A stretch of DNA of 64,000 nucleotides from positions 78,061 to 142,060 of the forward strand of contig JANQLU010000005.1 of assembly GCA_028280445.1 (NCBI GenBank), given 5' to 3'. Of the stretch, positions 42,859 through 48,945 are shown one piece after another. Under the pieces are notes generated by a model. That model saw only the letters and a list, made by a program, of their open reading frames with translations, did no database searches and was not told where the DNA came from. Made by a program: the position numbers and the translations under genes. Within the stretch, counting starts at the first letter, position 1; each line of letters begins with the position of its first letter. This DNA is from Pirellulaceae bacterium (GTDB lineage Bacteria; Planctomycetota; Planctomycetia; Pirellulales; Pirellulaceae).

Positions 42859-44334
42859 ATGAAGGTTTTAGTATTTACGCCGTACGCTTTGCTAACACCA
42901 CATTTCGAAACCGAGCTGGACTTGCTTCAACGGCATCTCGACGCGGGCGACCAAGTTGAGGCATTGGTTTGCAATCGTGAATTGGAAGTCTGCGAGCCGA
43001 ACCTTGAACACCGGCAGTCCGCGTGCTTGAAATGCATGGGCCGGCGCGACGCGGGATTCGCGGCGCTCAGCCAACCGATAAAGACGCAATCGCTGGAGGG
43101 ATACGATTCGCTCGATCTCGATGATGAAGCCCTTATCGCCAGCCTCGACTCGATCGACGATTTAAGAGCTTGCCACATCGAAAGCCTCGACCTGGGTTAC
43201 GCCGTGATATCGTCGGCAATCTCTCACGCGCGGGACCCCGACGTCAACTTAGCCGAACATGGCGATCTGTTGCGCAGGTACTTGCGCGCCTCGTTAAAAA
43301 CGTATCGCGCAATGCAACGGCGGTTGGCGGCCGATCCCGTCGACTTGGTTTATATATTTAACGGGCGCTTCGCCATCGCCCGCTCGGTCCTGCGAGCGTG
43401 CCAGCAAGCGGGCATTCGCTGCATGGTGCATGAACGAGGCTGCAACGCCCAACACTACAGCCTTTACGAAAACTCGACGCCGCATGATCACCAGCTGGTT
43501 TACGAACGAATGAACGCGGCTTGGGCGGCGGCGGAAGATAATCCCGAGCGCGAGACGATTGCCCAAAATTGGTTCGAGCAACGCGTCGCGGGCGTCCAAC
43601 AAGCCTGGTCGTCATTTGTCAGCGACCAACGACAAGGCGAGTTGCCGAATAACTGGGACAGCGACAAATGCAACGTCGCGATTTTTATCTCGTCCGAGGA
43701 CGAGTTCGCCTCGATCGGTCCGAGCTGGAAAAACCCGCTTTACGAGAGCCAGGCGGACGGGCTCCGCCGCATCCTGGCCTCGCTAAAAGACGCCCCCGAC
43801 GATTTGCATTTGTACCTTCGCGTCCATCCGAACCTGGCGGGCGTCGACACCAAGCAAACGAGACAGCTCATGGCGTTGTCGGCCCCGTTTCTGACCGTGA
43901 TTCCGAGCGAGGCGACGACCAGCACTTACGCGTTGATTCAACAATCCGACAAAGTGCTCTCGTTCGGTTCGACGACCGGCATCGAGGCCGTTTATTGGGG
44001 CACGCCTTCGATTCTCTCGGGCGTGTGCTTTTACTGCCACTTTGACGCCGTCCATCGGCCCAAGTCGCACGAGGCCTTGGTCGATCTGCTGAAACGCGAC
44101 CTGCCAACGCCCGATGCCCGAGAGGCTTACAAGTACGGATACTACATGGCGACCTTCGGCGAAACGTTTCAATACTTCTCGCCGCAAGGACTTTTTTCGG
44201 GCGCGTTCAAGGGCAAAAAAGTTCGCCCCAACGTGGCGACGCGCGTCGCGGTGGAGTTACTCAAAACCGGGCAAAAAGTAAACCGCCTGGCTAACCTGGC
44301 GAGGCAAACGATTAAGTGGCGCAAAAGCGCGTAG
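42859..44334 (+). CDS. Surface-polysaccharide biosynthesis protein, GT-B-like
   Basis: 491 residues starting MKVLVFTPYALLTPHFETEL, a Rossmann opening with substrate-binding character. DLVYIFNGRFAIARSVLRAC, LYLRVHPNLAGVDTK and VLSFGSTTGIEAVYWGTPSIL match capsule-type or CDP-glycerol-type transferases. Many cysteines at the N-terminus (ACLKCMG) are unusual. It is the last intact gene of the island. A remnant of a further gene follows without a start codon. Confidence 0.7.
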   Translation: MKVLVFTPYALLTPHFETELDLLQRHLDAGDQVEALVCNRELEVCEPNLEHRQSACLKCMGRRDAGFAALSQPIKTQSLEGYDSLDLDDEALIASLDSIDDLRACHIESLDLGYAVISSAISHARDPDVNLAEHGDLLRRYLRASLKTYRAMQRRLAADPVDLVYIFNGRFAIARSVLRACQQAGIRCMVHERGCNAQHYSLYENSTPHDHQLVYERMNAAWAAAEDNPERETIAQNWFEQRVAGVQQAWSSFVSDQRQGELPNNWDSDKCNVAIFISSEDEFASIGPSWKNPLYESQADGLRRILASLKDAPDDLHLYLRVHPNLAGVDTKQTRQLMALSAPFLTVIPSEATTSTYALIQQSDKVLSFGSTTGIEAVYWGTPSILSGVCFYCHFDAVHRPKSHEALVDLLKRDLPTPDAREAYKYGYYMATFGETFQYFSPQGLFSGAFKGKKVRPNVATRVAVELLKTGQKVNRLANLARQTIKWRKSA

Positions 44335-44341
44335 CCAATAG

Positions 44342-44534
44342 ACCAACGGCAAAAAAGACAAGCTTCAATTCCTGGATCCATTTCGCGAGGACATCACGTT
44401 TAAGTCGGTCCAAGAGTACAACGATTCGCACGAGGAACATTTGCAAGCGGCAAGACACGCGCTGTTGGAAGCCAAGGTCTTCGTCTTGACTCTAGGCGCC
44501 AATGAAGTGTGGCGGATCCGGCAGCATTGGATCC
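44342..44534 (+). pseudogene. Remnant of a GSCFA-domain gene
   Basis: A reading frame without start codon encodes LQFLDPFREDITFKSVQEYN, then HLQAARHALLEAKVFVLTLG and NEVWRIRQHW. The LTLGxNEVW segment and surrounding spacing match GSCFA-domain proteins of polysaccharide loci. Both ends are missing and the fragment runs out before tRNA-Gln at 44582, marking the right border of the island. Confidence 0.65.
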
Positions 44535-44581
44535 CCTTTTTATATCGGACACGGATCTATTCTAAGGCATCAAAAATTTTT

Positions 44582-44656
44582 TCCGAGGTAGCAACTGTTG
44601 GTTGTTGCGTCTGGCTCTGAACCAGAAGGTCGCAGGTTCGATTCCTGCACTCGGAA
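44582..44656 (+). tRNA. tRNA-Gln(CTG)
   Basis: Acceptor TCCGAGG / ACTCGGA with a T-A first pair and a mismatch at the seventh, D stem GCAA / TTGC, anticodon arm TCTGG CTCTGAA CCAGA, T arm GCAGGTTCGATTCCTGC. Two bases from tRNA-His. Confidence 0.9.
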
Positions 44657-44658
44657 CT

Positions 44659-44731
44659 GTGGCCGTTCTGTATTGGTTCAGAGACCTGGTTGTGACCCAG
44701 GTGAATGCCGGTTCAATTCCGGTCGGCCACC
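44659..44731 (+). tRNA. tRNA-His(GTG)
   Basis: Perfect acceptor GTGGCCG / CGGCCAC, anticodon arm CCTGG TTGTGAC CCAGG, discriminator C as in His tRNAs. The base before position 1 is T, so the usual G-1 is not encoded. The D arm is weak (CTG / CAG). Confidence 0.88.
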
Positions 44732-44732
44732 T

Positions 44733-44825
44733 GAGGGGAGAGGGACGAGGGAAGAGAGAAGAGGAGGGAATGAACCTTTACTCTTCCCTCGCGTCTCTTC
44801 TCTCTCACCTCTTCCCACGCCCCTC
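44733..44825. repeat. Purine/pyrimidine inverted repeat in a tRNA spacer
   Basis: A purine-rich block (GAGGGACGAGGGAAGAGAGA within 44733-44770) faces its pyrimidine-rich complement (44782-44825), able to form a long imperfect hairpin between tRNA-His and the next tRNA. A related pair of blocks occurs at 45352-45462. Confidence 0.7.
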
Positions 44826-44828
44826 CAT

Positions 44829-44902
44829 TGTGTCGTACGCCATCCGGTAGAGCGGCCAGTTTCAGAAACTGGTGATTGTGGGTTCGACTCCCGCCGGCAC
44901 AA
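44829..44902 (+). tRNA. tRNA with Leu anticodon CAG, type I body
   Basis: Acceptor TGTGTCG / CGGCACA, D stem CGC / GCG, anticodon arm CCAGT TTCAGAA ACTGG, five-base variable loop TGATT, T arm GTGGGTTCGACTCCCGC. Bacterial Leu tRNAs have a long variable arm; this one does not. Confidence 0.85.
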
Positions 44903-44937
44903 CTTTTTTTGCAGGTCGTCCATTAATTTGATGATTT

Positions 44938-45009
44938 TCGGGGATCGGCTAACGGCTAGGCCGCGAGCTTTTGAAGCTCGTTGTGAGGGTTCGAATCCTT
45001 CTCCCCGAT
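44938..45009 (+). tRNA. tRNA-Gln(TTG)
   Basis: Perfect acceptor TCGGGGA / TCCCCGA, D stem GGCT / GGCC, anticodon arm CGAGC TTTTGAA GCTCG, T loop TTCGAAT. Discriminator T. Confidence 0.92.
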
Positions 45010-45012
45010 TGG

Positions 45013-45121
45013 AAGCAGGTTGTAGGGAGTAGGTGGTATTGAGCAGGCAGTAGGTGATAGGGATTAGTGTTCCCTGACCAACTACCACCTACAACCTACC
45101 GCCTACAACCTAACTCCTAAC
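45013..45121. repeat. GGTAG-type inverted repeat in a tRNA spacer
   Basis: Purine-rich AGGTTGTAGGGAGTAGGTGG and its pyrimidine-rich counterpart ACTACCACCTACAACCTACC face each other. The same words recur at 37625, 37830, 38025-38115, 38640, 39050-39115, 45913-46064 and 46385-46435, always between tRNA genes. Confidence 0.75.
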
Positions 45122-45123
45122 TC

Positions 45124-45196
45124 GGGTAGGTAGCTAAGTGGCAAAAGCAGTCGGCTGTTAACCGACCGATCGTGGGTTCGAATCCCACCCTTCCCG
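45124..45196 (+). tRNA. tRNA-Asn(GTT)
   Basis: Acceptor GGGTAGG / CCTTCCC with a T-T mismatch at the fourth pair, anticodon arm GTCGG CTGTTAA CCGAC, T arm GTGGGTTCGAATCCCAC, discriminator G as in Asn. Confidence 0.9.
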
Positions 45197-45280
45197 CTAT
45201 AAATCAAAAAGCGAGTCATCGAATTGTTGATTCGCTTGAGATTTCGATCGCTAATAAAACAAAGCGACATTTAACAAAAA

Positions 45281-45353
45281 GCCTTGCGGGTGTGATGGAT
45301 TTGCATGACTGTCTTCGAAACAGTTGGACGAGGTTCGATTCCTCGGTGAGGCG
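45281..45353 (+). tRNA. tRNA-Arg(TCG)
   Basis: Acceptor GCCTTGC / GTGAGGC with two G-U pairs, D stem GTGT / GCAT, anticodon arm ACTGT CTTCGAA ACAGT, T arm CGAGGTTCGATTCCTCG, discriminator G. Confidence 0.9.
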
Positions 45354-45462
45354 CTTTTTGAGAGATGCGAGAGACGAGATGCGAGCTGAGAGTTGAAGTT
45401 TGTAGAAATGTGCTAGAAACGTGATGCTCTTCTCTCGCCCCTCTTCTCTCTCCCCCCTCCAA

Positions 45463-45536
45463 GGTCCTGTGGCCTAGCGGTTTAAGGCACCTGTCTTACA
45501 AACAGGGGATCGATGGTTCGAATCCATCCAGGACTA
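45463..45536 (+). tRNA. tRNA-Val(TAC)
   Basis: Acceptor GGTCCTG / CAGGACT, D stem GCCT / AGGC, anticodon arm CCTGT CTTACAA ACAGG, T arm GATGGTTCGAATCCATC, discriminator A. Confidence 0.93.
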
Positions 45537-45554
45537 CTTTTTTCATTCGTTAAT

Positions 45555-45752
45555 TCAGTTTGCGGCACCATTGGGAACGATTTTGATCCAACCGCCAATG
45601 GCGGCAATGCTGATCATCAATGTCAATGAAATGACACCGACAATTGTTAACAGCGCTGTCAAAACCGCGGAAGTTAGTCCGCCGATCGCGCCCATCACAA
45701 CCGTGGGAGTCAGCAACAGAGAAACTTTGAAAACTGAAAACAATTTGGTCAT
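45555..45752 (-). CDS. Small hydrophobic membrane protein
   Basis: 65 residues, almost entirely hydrophobic: a short basic start (MTKLFSVFKV), then TVVMGAIGGLTSAVLTALLT and VGVISLTLMISIAAIGGW, two likely membrane helices. AGGTGCGAAA precedes the ATG. It lies antisense between tRNA-Val and the tRNA at 45841. No family recognised; a toxin-like or accessory role cannot be judged. Confidence 0.5.
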   Translation of the reverse strand: MTKLFSVFKVSLLLTPTVVMGAIGGLTSAVLTALLTIVGVISLTLMISIAAIGGWIKIVPNGAAN

Positions 45753-45840
45753 TTTCGCACCTGATTTTGAAAATTTGCCTGGGTTATTTCCAGAAGCGTA
45801 ATGCGAATTTGGTTGTTACACATTTTTTTTCAGCATCTTT

Positions 45841-45913
45841 GCTCAGGTACGCCAACGGTTGAGCGAGTCGGTTTAAACCCGACTGTTTGCAGGTTCGAAT
45901 CCTGCTCTGAGCA
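45841..45913 (+). tRNA. tRNA with Leu anticodon TAA, type I body
   Basis: Acceptor GCTCAGG / TCTGAGC, D stem CGC / GCG, anticodon arm GTCGG TTTAAAC CCGAC, five-base variable loop TGTTT, T arm GCAGGTTCGAATCCTGC, discriminator A. Shares the word GTACGCC at positions 7-13 with the tRNA at 44829. Confidence 0.86.
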
Positions 45914-46065
45914 CTGGGAGCAGGGTAGGTATTAGGTGGTAGGTTGTAGGTAGTAGTCAGGGAGTGGAGTAAGTAAGTTCGAATACTCACTACTTCCTAT
46001 TCCCTACTCGCTACCACCTACGACCTACCTCCTACCTCCTACCACCTACTACCTACTACCTGCAC
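45914..46065. repeat. GGTAG-type inverted repeat in a tRNA spacer
   Basis: About 150 bases made of GTAGGTATTAGGTGGTAGGT-type words on the left and CTACCTCCTACCACCTACTA-type words on the right, able to fold on itself. No gene. Confidence 0.75.
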
Positions 46066-46136
46066 GGGACGCTCGTCTAATGGGAAGACGCCTGTTTTGC
46101 AAGCAGGAAATTGGGGTTCGATTCCCCGGCGCTCCA
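46066..46136 (+). tRNA. tRNA-Ala(TGC)
   Basis: Acceptor GGGACGC / GCGCTCC contains the G3-U70 pair that specifies alanine and one A-C mismatch. D stem GTCT / AGAC, anticodon arm CCTGT TTTGCAA GCAGG, discriminator A. Confidence 0.9.
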
Positions 46137-46138
46137 CT

Positions 46139-46272
46139 GGGAGGGCGAGGCTCCTGCCGAGCCGAAACACGTTACTCGAAGCGTATGGTACGAGCTTCAT
46201 AGCAAGTCTTTGTGAGCGGCAAGGCCCGCCGGTGAACCCTCAAATACCGGCGGCTAGAGCCTTGCCGCTCAC
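46139..46272. repeat. Repeat family C core and family D palindrome
   Basis: GGGAGGGCGAGGCTCCTGCC starts two bases after tRNA-Ala; a family D palindrome (TGTGAGCGGCAAGGCCCGCC and its complement) spans 46212-46272. Confidence 0.8.
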
Positions 46273-46307
46273 AAGATCAAGCCCGACACCATTGAATAGA
46301 TTCCTCA

Positions 46308-46383
46308 GGCGCGGTACGCAAACTGGCAAAGCGGCGAAGTTCAAAACTTCGTGAATTTGTGGGTTCGACTCCCACGTGCGCCA
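46308..46383 (+). tRNA. tRNA with Leu anticodon CAA, type I body
   Basis: Acceptor GGCGCGG / GTGCGCC with a G-G mismatch at the last pair, D stem CGC / GCG, anticodon arm CGAAG TTCAAAA CTTCG, seven-base variable loop TGAATTT, T arm GTGGGTTCGACTCCCAC. Third gene of this short-variable-loop group. Confidence 0.83.
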
Positions 46384-46436
46384 CTCTCCTTCCTACCTCC
46401 TACTCCCTACTCCCTACCACCTACTCCCTGCCTCCC

Positions 46437-46519
46437 GGGTCGGCTTGCATTGGTGAGCTCAGCTGGTTGTAACCCAGTCGTCCGTTGGGACTGTGGCGGT
46501 TCGACTCCGTCCCGACCCA
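46437..46519 (+). tRNA. tRNA-Tyr(GTA)
   Basis: Perfect acceptor GGGTCGG / CCGACCC, anticodon loop TTGTAAC, long variable arm with GTCC / GGAC hairpin (type II, as expected for Tyr), T arm GGCGGTTCGACTCCGTC. Confidence 0.92.
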
Positions 46520-46606
46520 CTTGTAGATCGGTTCCTAAAGAAAAAGATTCCGAACCATGTTTGTAGCAACATGTCTTTACTTTTGAATTGACAAGTTCAT
46601 TAATCG

Positions 46607-46680
46607 GGTGGCGTAGTGTCAACGGTCTAGCACGAGAGATTGTCGATCTCTTAGAGCGGGTTCGAATCCCGTCGCCATCG
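46607..46680 (+). tRNA. tRNA-Asp(GTC)
   Basis: Acceptor GGTGGCG / CGCCATC, D stem GTGT / GCAC, anticodon arm AGAGA TTGTCGA TCTCT, T arm GCGGGTTCGAATCCCGT, discriminator G as in Asp. Confidence 0.93.
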
Positions 46681-46690
46681 CTTTGCAATT

Positions 46691-46749
46691 GTAGGGCCGG
46701 TTCCCACCGGCCAATCAAAAACAAAACGGCCGGTAGGAACCGGCCCTAC
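46691..46749. repeat. Repeat family A palindrome
   Basis: Arms 46691-46712 and 46728-46749 with one mismatch and a 15-base loop, placed between tRNA-Asp and tRNA-Met. Confidence 0.9.
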
Positions 46750-46777
46750 TCACGACAACCATTTTTGAAATCGATTT

Positions 46778-46847
46778 TGCAGACGAGCTGGGAACTCAGG
46801 CAGCTTTCATACGGCAGTTTTGTTCGGTTCGATTCCGAAGTCTGCAA
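46778..46847 (+). tRNA. tRNA-Met(CAT), divergent
   Basis: Perfect acceptor TGCAGAC / GTCTGCA, T arm TTCGGTTCGATTCCGAA. The anticodon arm CAGCT TTCATAC GGCAG has one mismatch and the D arm is short (GAG / CTC). Only 70 bases. A different loop alignment would change the anticodon, so the isotype is less certain. Confidence 0.65.
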
Positions 46848-46856
46848 CTGTTCTAT

Positions 46857-46925
46857 TGCGGATGGGCCAGTGCTCAACTGAGCCTCATAAGCTCGGTCCG
46901 CCAGGTGCAACTCCTGGATCCGCGA
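46857..46925 (+). tRNA. tRNA-Met(CAT), compact D arm
   Basis: Acceptor TGCGGAT / ATCCGCG, anticodon arm TGAGC CTCATAA GCTCG, T stem CCAGG / CCTGG with atypical T loop TGCAACT. The D arm GGGC CAGT GCTC has only a four-base loop. Initiator features (C1-A72 mismatch, three G-C pairs in the anticodon stem) are absent. Confidence 0.75.
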
Positions 46926-46929
46926 CTTT

Positions 46930-47000
46930 GGTCTGTAGGTGTTTTGGTGGCACGCTTCTGTGGTAGAGAAGAAGATCGAGTTCGATTCTCGAACGGACCT
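46930..47000 (+). tRNA. tRNA-Thr(GGT)
   Basis: Acceptor GGTCTGT / ACGGACC, D stem GTGT / GCAC, anticodon arm CTTCT GTGGTAG AGAAG, T arm TCGAGTTCGATTCTCGA, discriminator T. Confidence 0.88.
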
Positions 47001-47018
47001 CTTTCATTGGTTCAATCA

Positions 47019-47103
47019 GGAAGGTAGCCGGATACGGTTTGCCGGGCCGGTTTGCTAAACCGTGCGACGTCATGTCATAAGGGTTCAAATCCCTTACCTT
47101 CCG
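47019..47103 (+). tRNA. tRNA-Ser(GCT)
   Basis: Perfect acceptor GGAAGGT / ACCTTCC, anticodon arm CCGGT TTGCTAA ACCGT, long variable arm GCGACGTCATGTCATA (type II), T arm AAGGGTTCAAATCCCTT, discriminator G. Confidence 0.93.
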
Positions 47104-47133
47104 CTGGCAAATTTCAATTGCAAAAACGATTCG

Positions 47134-47227
47134 GGAAGGCTAAGCCGAAAGATTCTGGGTAGCGGCGTCGGTCTTGAAAACCGGTAGACCCTTGAGTGTC
47201 GTGAGGGTTCGAATCCCTCGCCTTCCG
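47134..47227 (+). tRNA. tRNA-Ser(TGA)
   Basis: Perfect acceptor GGAAGGC / GCCTTCC, D stem GCCG / CGGC around a long 15-base loop, anticodon arm TCGGT CTTGAAA ACCGG, long variable arm, T arm GAGGGTTCGAATCCCTC, discriminator G. Confidence 0.9.
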
Positions 47228-47237
47228 CTGTTTGCGT

Positions 47238-48032
47238 TCATTTCGAACTAACGAAGGTTATCGTGATCTGCCGCAAATCCATAACGGCATTTTTGGCTTT
47301 CGTGATGGCTCGAACCTTGAGTCGGTGCTTTCCTTTTTCAAGTTGAACGGCGCCAATTTTTTGGGTCACAAATTTTTGAAAATGTCCGGTGTCCACGACG
47401 GTATGTTTTAATTTTTGGTCACCGACAACGACTTCGATCCTGCTTCCCCCCTGCCCTTTGCCACAGCCTTGCAAAATTGCAATCTCGTACCGACCGGATT
47501 TGGACATCGCAAATGACCACTCGGCCCAATCCTTGGCATCCGCCCAATACCCCAAAGTGTTCTTATGGGGCTGTGGTTCATATCGCAGTTTTTTTCCATG
47601 AACGGTCGCTTGATGCGCATGGAGAACGATCGAAGCGTCGTTCGATTTCGGCGTCACTTGGATTTTGGATTTGCCAACCAATTGCGGCGTTCCCCGGACC
47701 TCGATGATCACTTTGCGAGATTTATCAAAATCTTTGGGCAAGACTACTTGCCAATCTTTCATACCAATCTTGATCTTTAAATTAGATTTTGATGGATCGT
47801 TTCCCAGATAGATTTTGCCAATCGGATTGTGTAGCCGAGGAATCGAAAGCAATCCGTTCTGAGGAATTTTTTCTACTGTGCAATACAAATTTGGCGCGGA
47901 GTAAACAATTTTCCCCCAGTCCCTCGCGACTTCGAATTTGCGCTGGGAATGTTTTTTATCTTGCGCTTTCCCAGTCGCACAAATCAACAAACAAGTGAAC
48001 GAGACAAAAATAACTGCGGTTCGTAAATTCAT
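47238..48032 (-). CDS. Secreted protein with CBM-like C-terminal domain
   Basis: 264 residues with a signal peptide (LRTAVIFVSFTCLLICATG). The last 110 residues (LGYWADAKDWAEWSFAMSKS, GRYEIAILQGCGKGQGGSRI, then GKHRLKVRAITKAKN and DLRQITITF) follow the jelly-roll pattern found as accessory domains of planctomycete fucosidases and sulfatases, so glycan binding is likely. No catalytic motif seen. It lies antisense between tRNA-Ser and tRNA-Arg. Confidence 0.65.
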   Translation of the reverse strand: MNLRTAVIFVSFTCLLICATGKAQDKKHSQRKFEVARDWGKIVYSAPNLYCTVEKIPQNGLLSIPRLHNPIGKIYLGNDPSKSNLKIKIGMKDWQVVLPKDFDKSRKVIIEVRGTPQLVGKSKIQVTPKSNDASIVLHAHQATVHGKKLRYEPQPHKNTLGYWADAKDWAEWSFAMSKSGRYEIAILQGCGKGQGGSRIEVVVGDQKLKHTVVDTGHFQKFVTQKIGAVQLEKGKHRLKVRAITKAKNAVMDLRQITITFVSSK

Positions 48033-48119
48033 TTCAATTTTTGAGTCTGAGCCATCGCGGAATTTGCAAACTAGCTTAATAGATTGTTTCCCAAAAAAGA
48101 ACTTGTGTAAAAAACACAG

Positions 48120-48192
48120 ACCTCGATAGTGAAACGGACGATCACACCGCGCTTCTAACGCGGGATTCCAGGTTCGAATCCTGGTCGGGGTG
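48120..48192 (+). tRNA. tRNA-Arg(TCT)
   Basis: Acceptor ACCTCGA / TCGGGGT, D stem GTGA / TCAC, anticodon arm CCGCG CTTCTAA CGCGG, T arm CCAGGTTCGAATCCTGG, discriminator G. Its last seven bases and the ten bases after it recur at 48635. Confidence 0.92.
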
Positions 48193-48651
48193 CTTTTTGT
48201 TGAAGTCGCTACATTACTTCACGGAATCGACCAGCTTTTGAAGCTTCAATCAATCCCGGGCTTCCGCTCATCGATTGCGTCTTAGGTAAATACGAACTTT
48301 GTTTGCTAATTCTGGACCATAGTTGATTTCGATAAAACGTAGCCCGACCTCTTCCTCAGAAATTCCTGGGTTTCTTTGACGAATTGCATCTTTGCACTGC
48401 TCAGCGACGCGATTACTGGCAGCGACGGCATCAGCAAGCCGCTTGGTAGCTGGTCTAGCTCGAAGCAGTTGAATCAATACGGCTTCTGCTTCCGGCGTCG
48501 TATCGCGAGTGTTGGTTGAGATTGACATGAACCAATTGTAACGTATTTCTGGCGACGCCAATTGGCATTCATCACTGGATCTCAGGTCCCGTTTCAATCT
48601 AATTTGGATCCTAAAAGTTGAGCTGGATGGTCCGCGGGGTGCTTTTTGTTG
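48186..48651. repeat. Direct repeat of the tRNA-Arg 3' end (att-like pair)
   Basis: CGGGGTGCTTTTTGTTG occurs exactly at 48186-48202, overlapping the tRNA 3' end, and at 48635-48651. The bracketed segment holds one small gene. Duplication of a tRNA 3' end is the usual trace of site-specific integration; no integrase is in this segment. Confidence 0.65.
48268..48528 (-). CDS. Small conserved-type hypothetical protein
   Basis: 86 residues from the ATG at 48528. TSPEAEAVLIQLLRARP-like opening (here TTPEAEAVLIQLLRARPATK) and the end ISEEEVGLRFIEINYGPELA resemble a small helical family found in cyanobacteria and other bacteria, often beside toxin- or nucleotidyltransferase-like genes. No partner is encoded here. 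It is the only gene between the two copies of the tRNA-Arg 3' end. Confidence 0.65.
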   Translation of the reverse strand: MSISTNTRDTTPEAEAVLIQLLRARPATKRLADAVAASNRVAEQCKDAIRQRNPGISEEEVGLRFIEINYGPELANKVRIYLRRNR

Positions 48652-48671
48652 CTATTCAAGGTTGCGCGTGC

Positions 48672-48783
48672 GGGTGTCACTGACCCCAGCCAGTGATGTG
48701 GCCCGAGAGTGGTTGGAAAGTATTTCAATTGAACGAAAAAAACATGCGTCAATGTGCCAATCACTGGCAAAGCCACTGGCACT
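48672..48783. repeat. Repeat family F, diverged copy
   Basis: GGGTGTCACTGACCCCAGCC at the left and ATCACTGGCAAAGCCACTGG at the right are partly complementary and match the copy at 32341. It lies in the leader of the CHAT protein gene. Confidence 0.6.
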
Positions 48784-48945
48784 CGACTTGCGCAATTGCG
48801 CAGTTCTTCATCAAATTTATTCGTGAGTCAAACGATTCCCGAACAATACTCATCAAGTTCTTTCGACGCATGCTGCACAGAGAAATTTCCGGCGATACCA
48901 TATGTCTTGGAATTCAAGGTTCAAGGCGCAAAAGGCAAATTGGGA

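Noticed and set aside
44829..44902. Reading this tRNA as Gln instead of a Leu-anticodon tRNA
   Set aside because: The T1-A72 pair is Gln-like, but the seven-base loop TTCAGAA puts CAG, not CTG, at positions 34-36, and the body groups with the TAA and CAA genes.
46778..46847. tRNA with anticodon TCA (opal suppressor or selenocysteine)
   Set aside because: Shifting the loop by one base gives TCA but then the anticodon stem does not pair, and the long tRNA-Sec acceptor and variable arms are missing.
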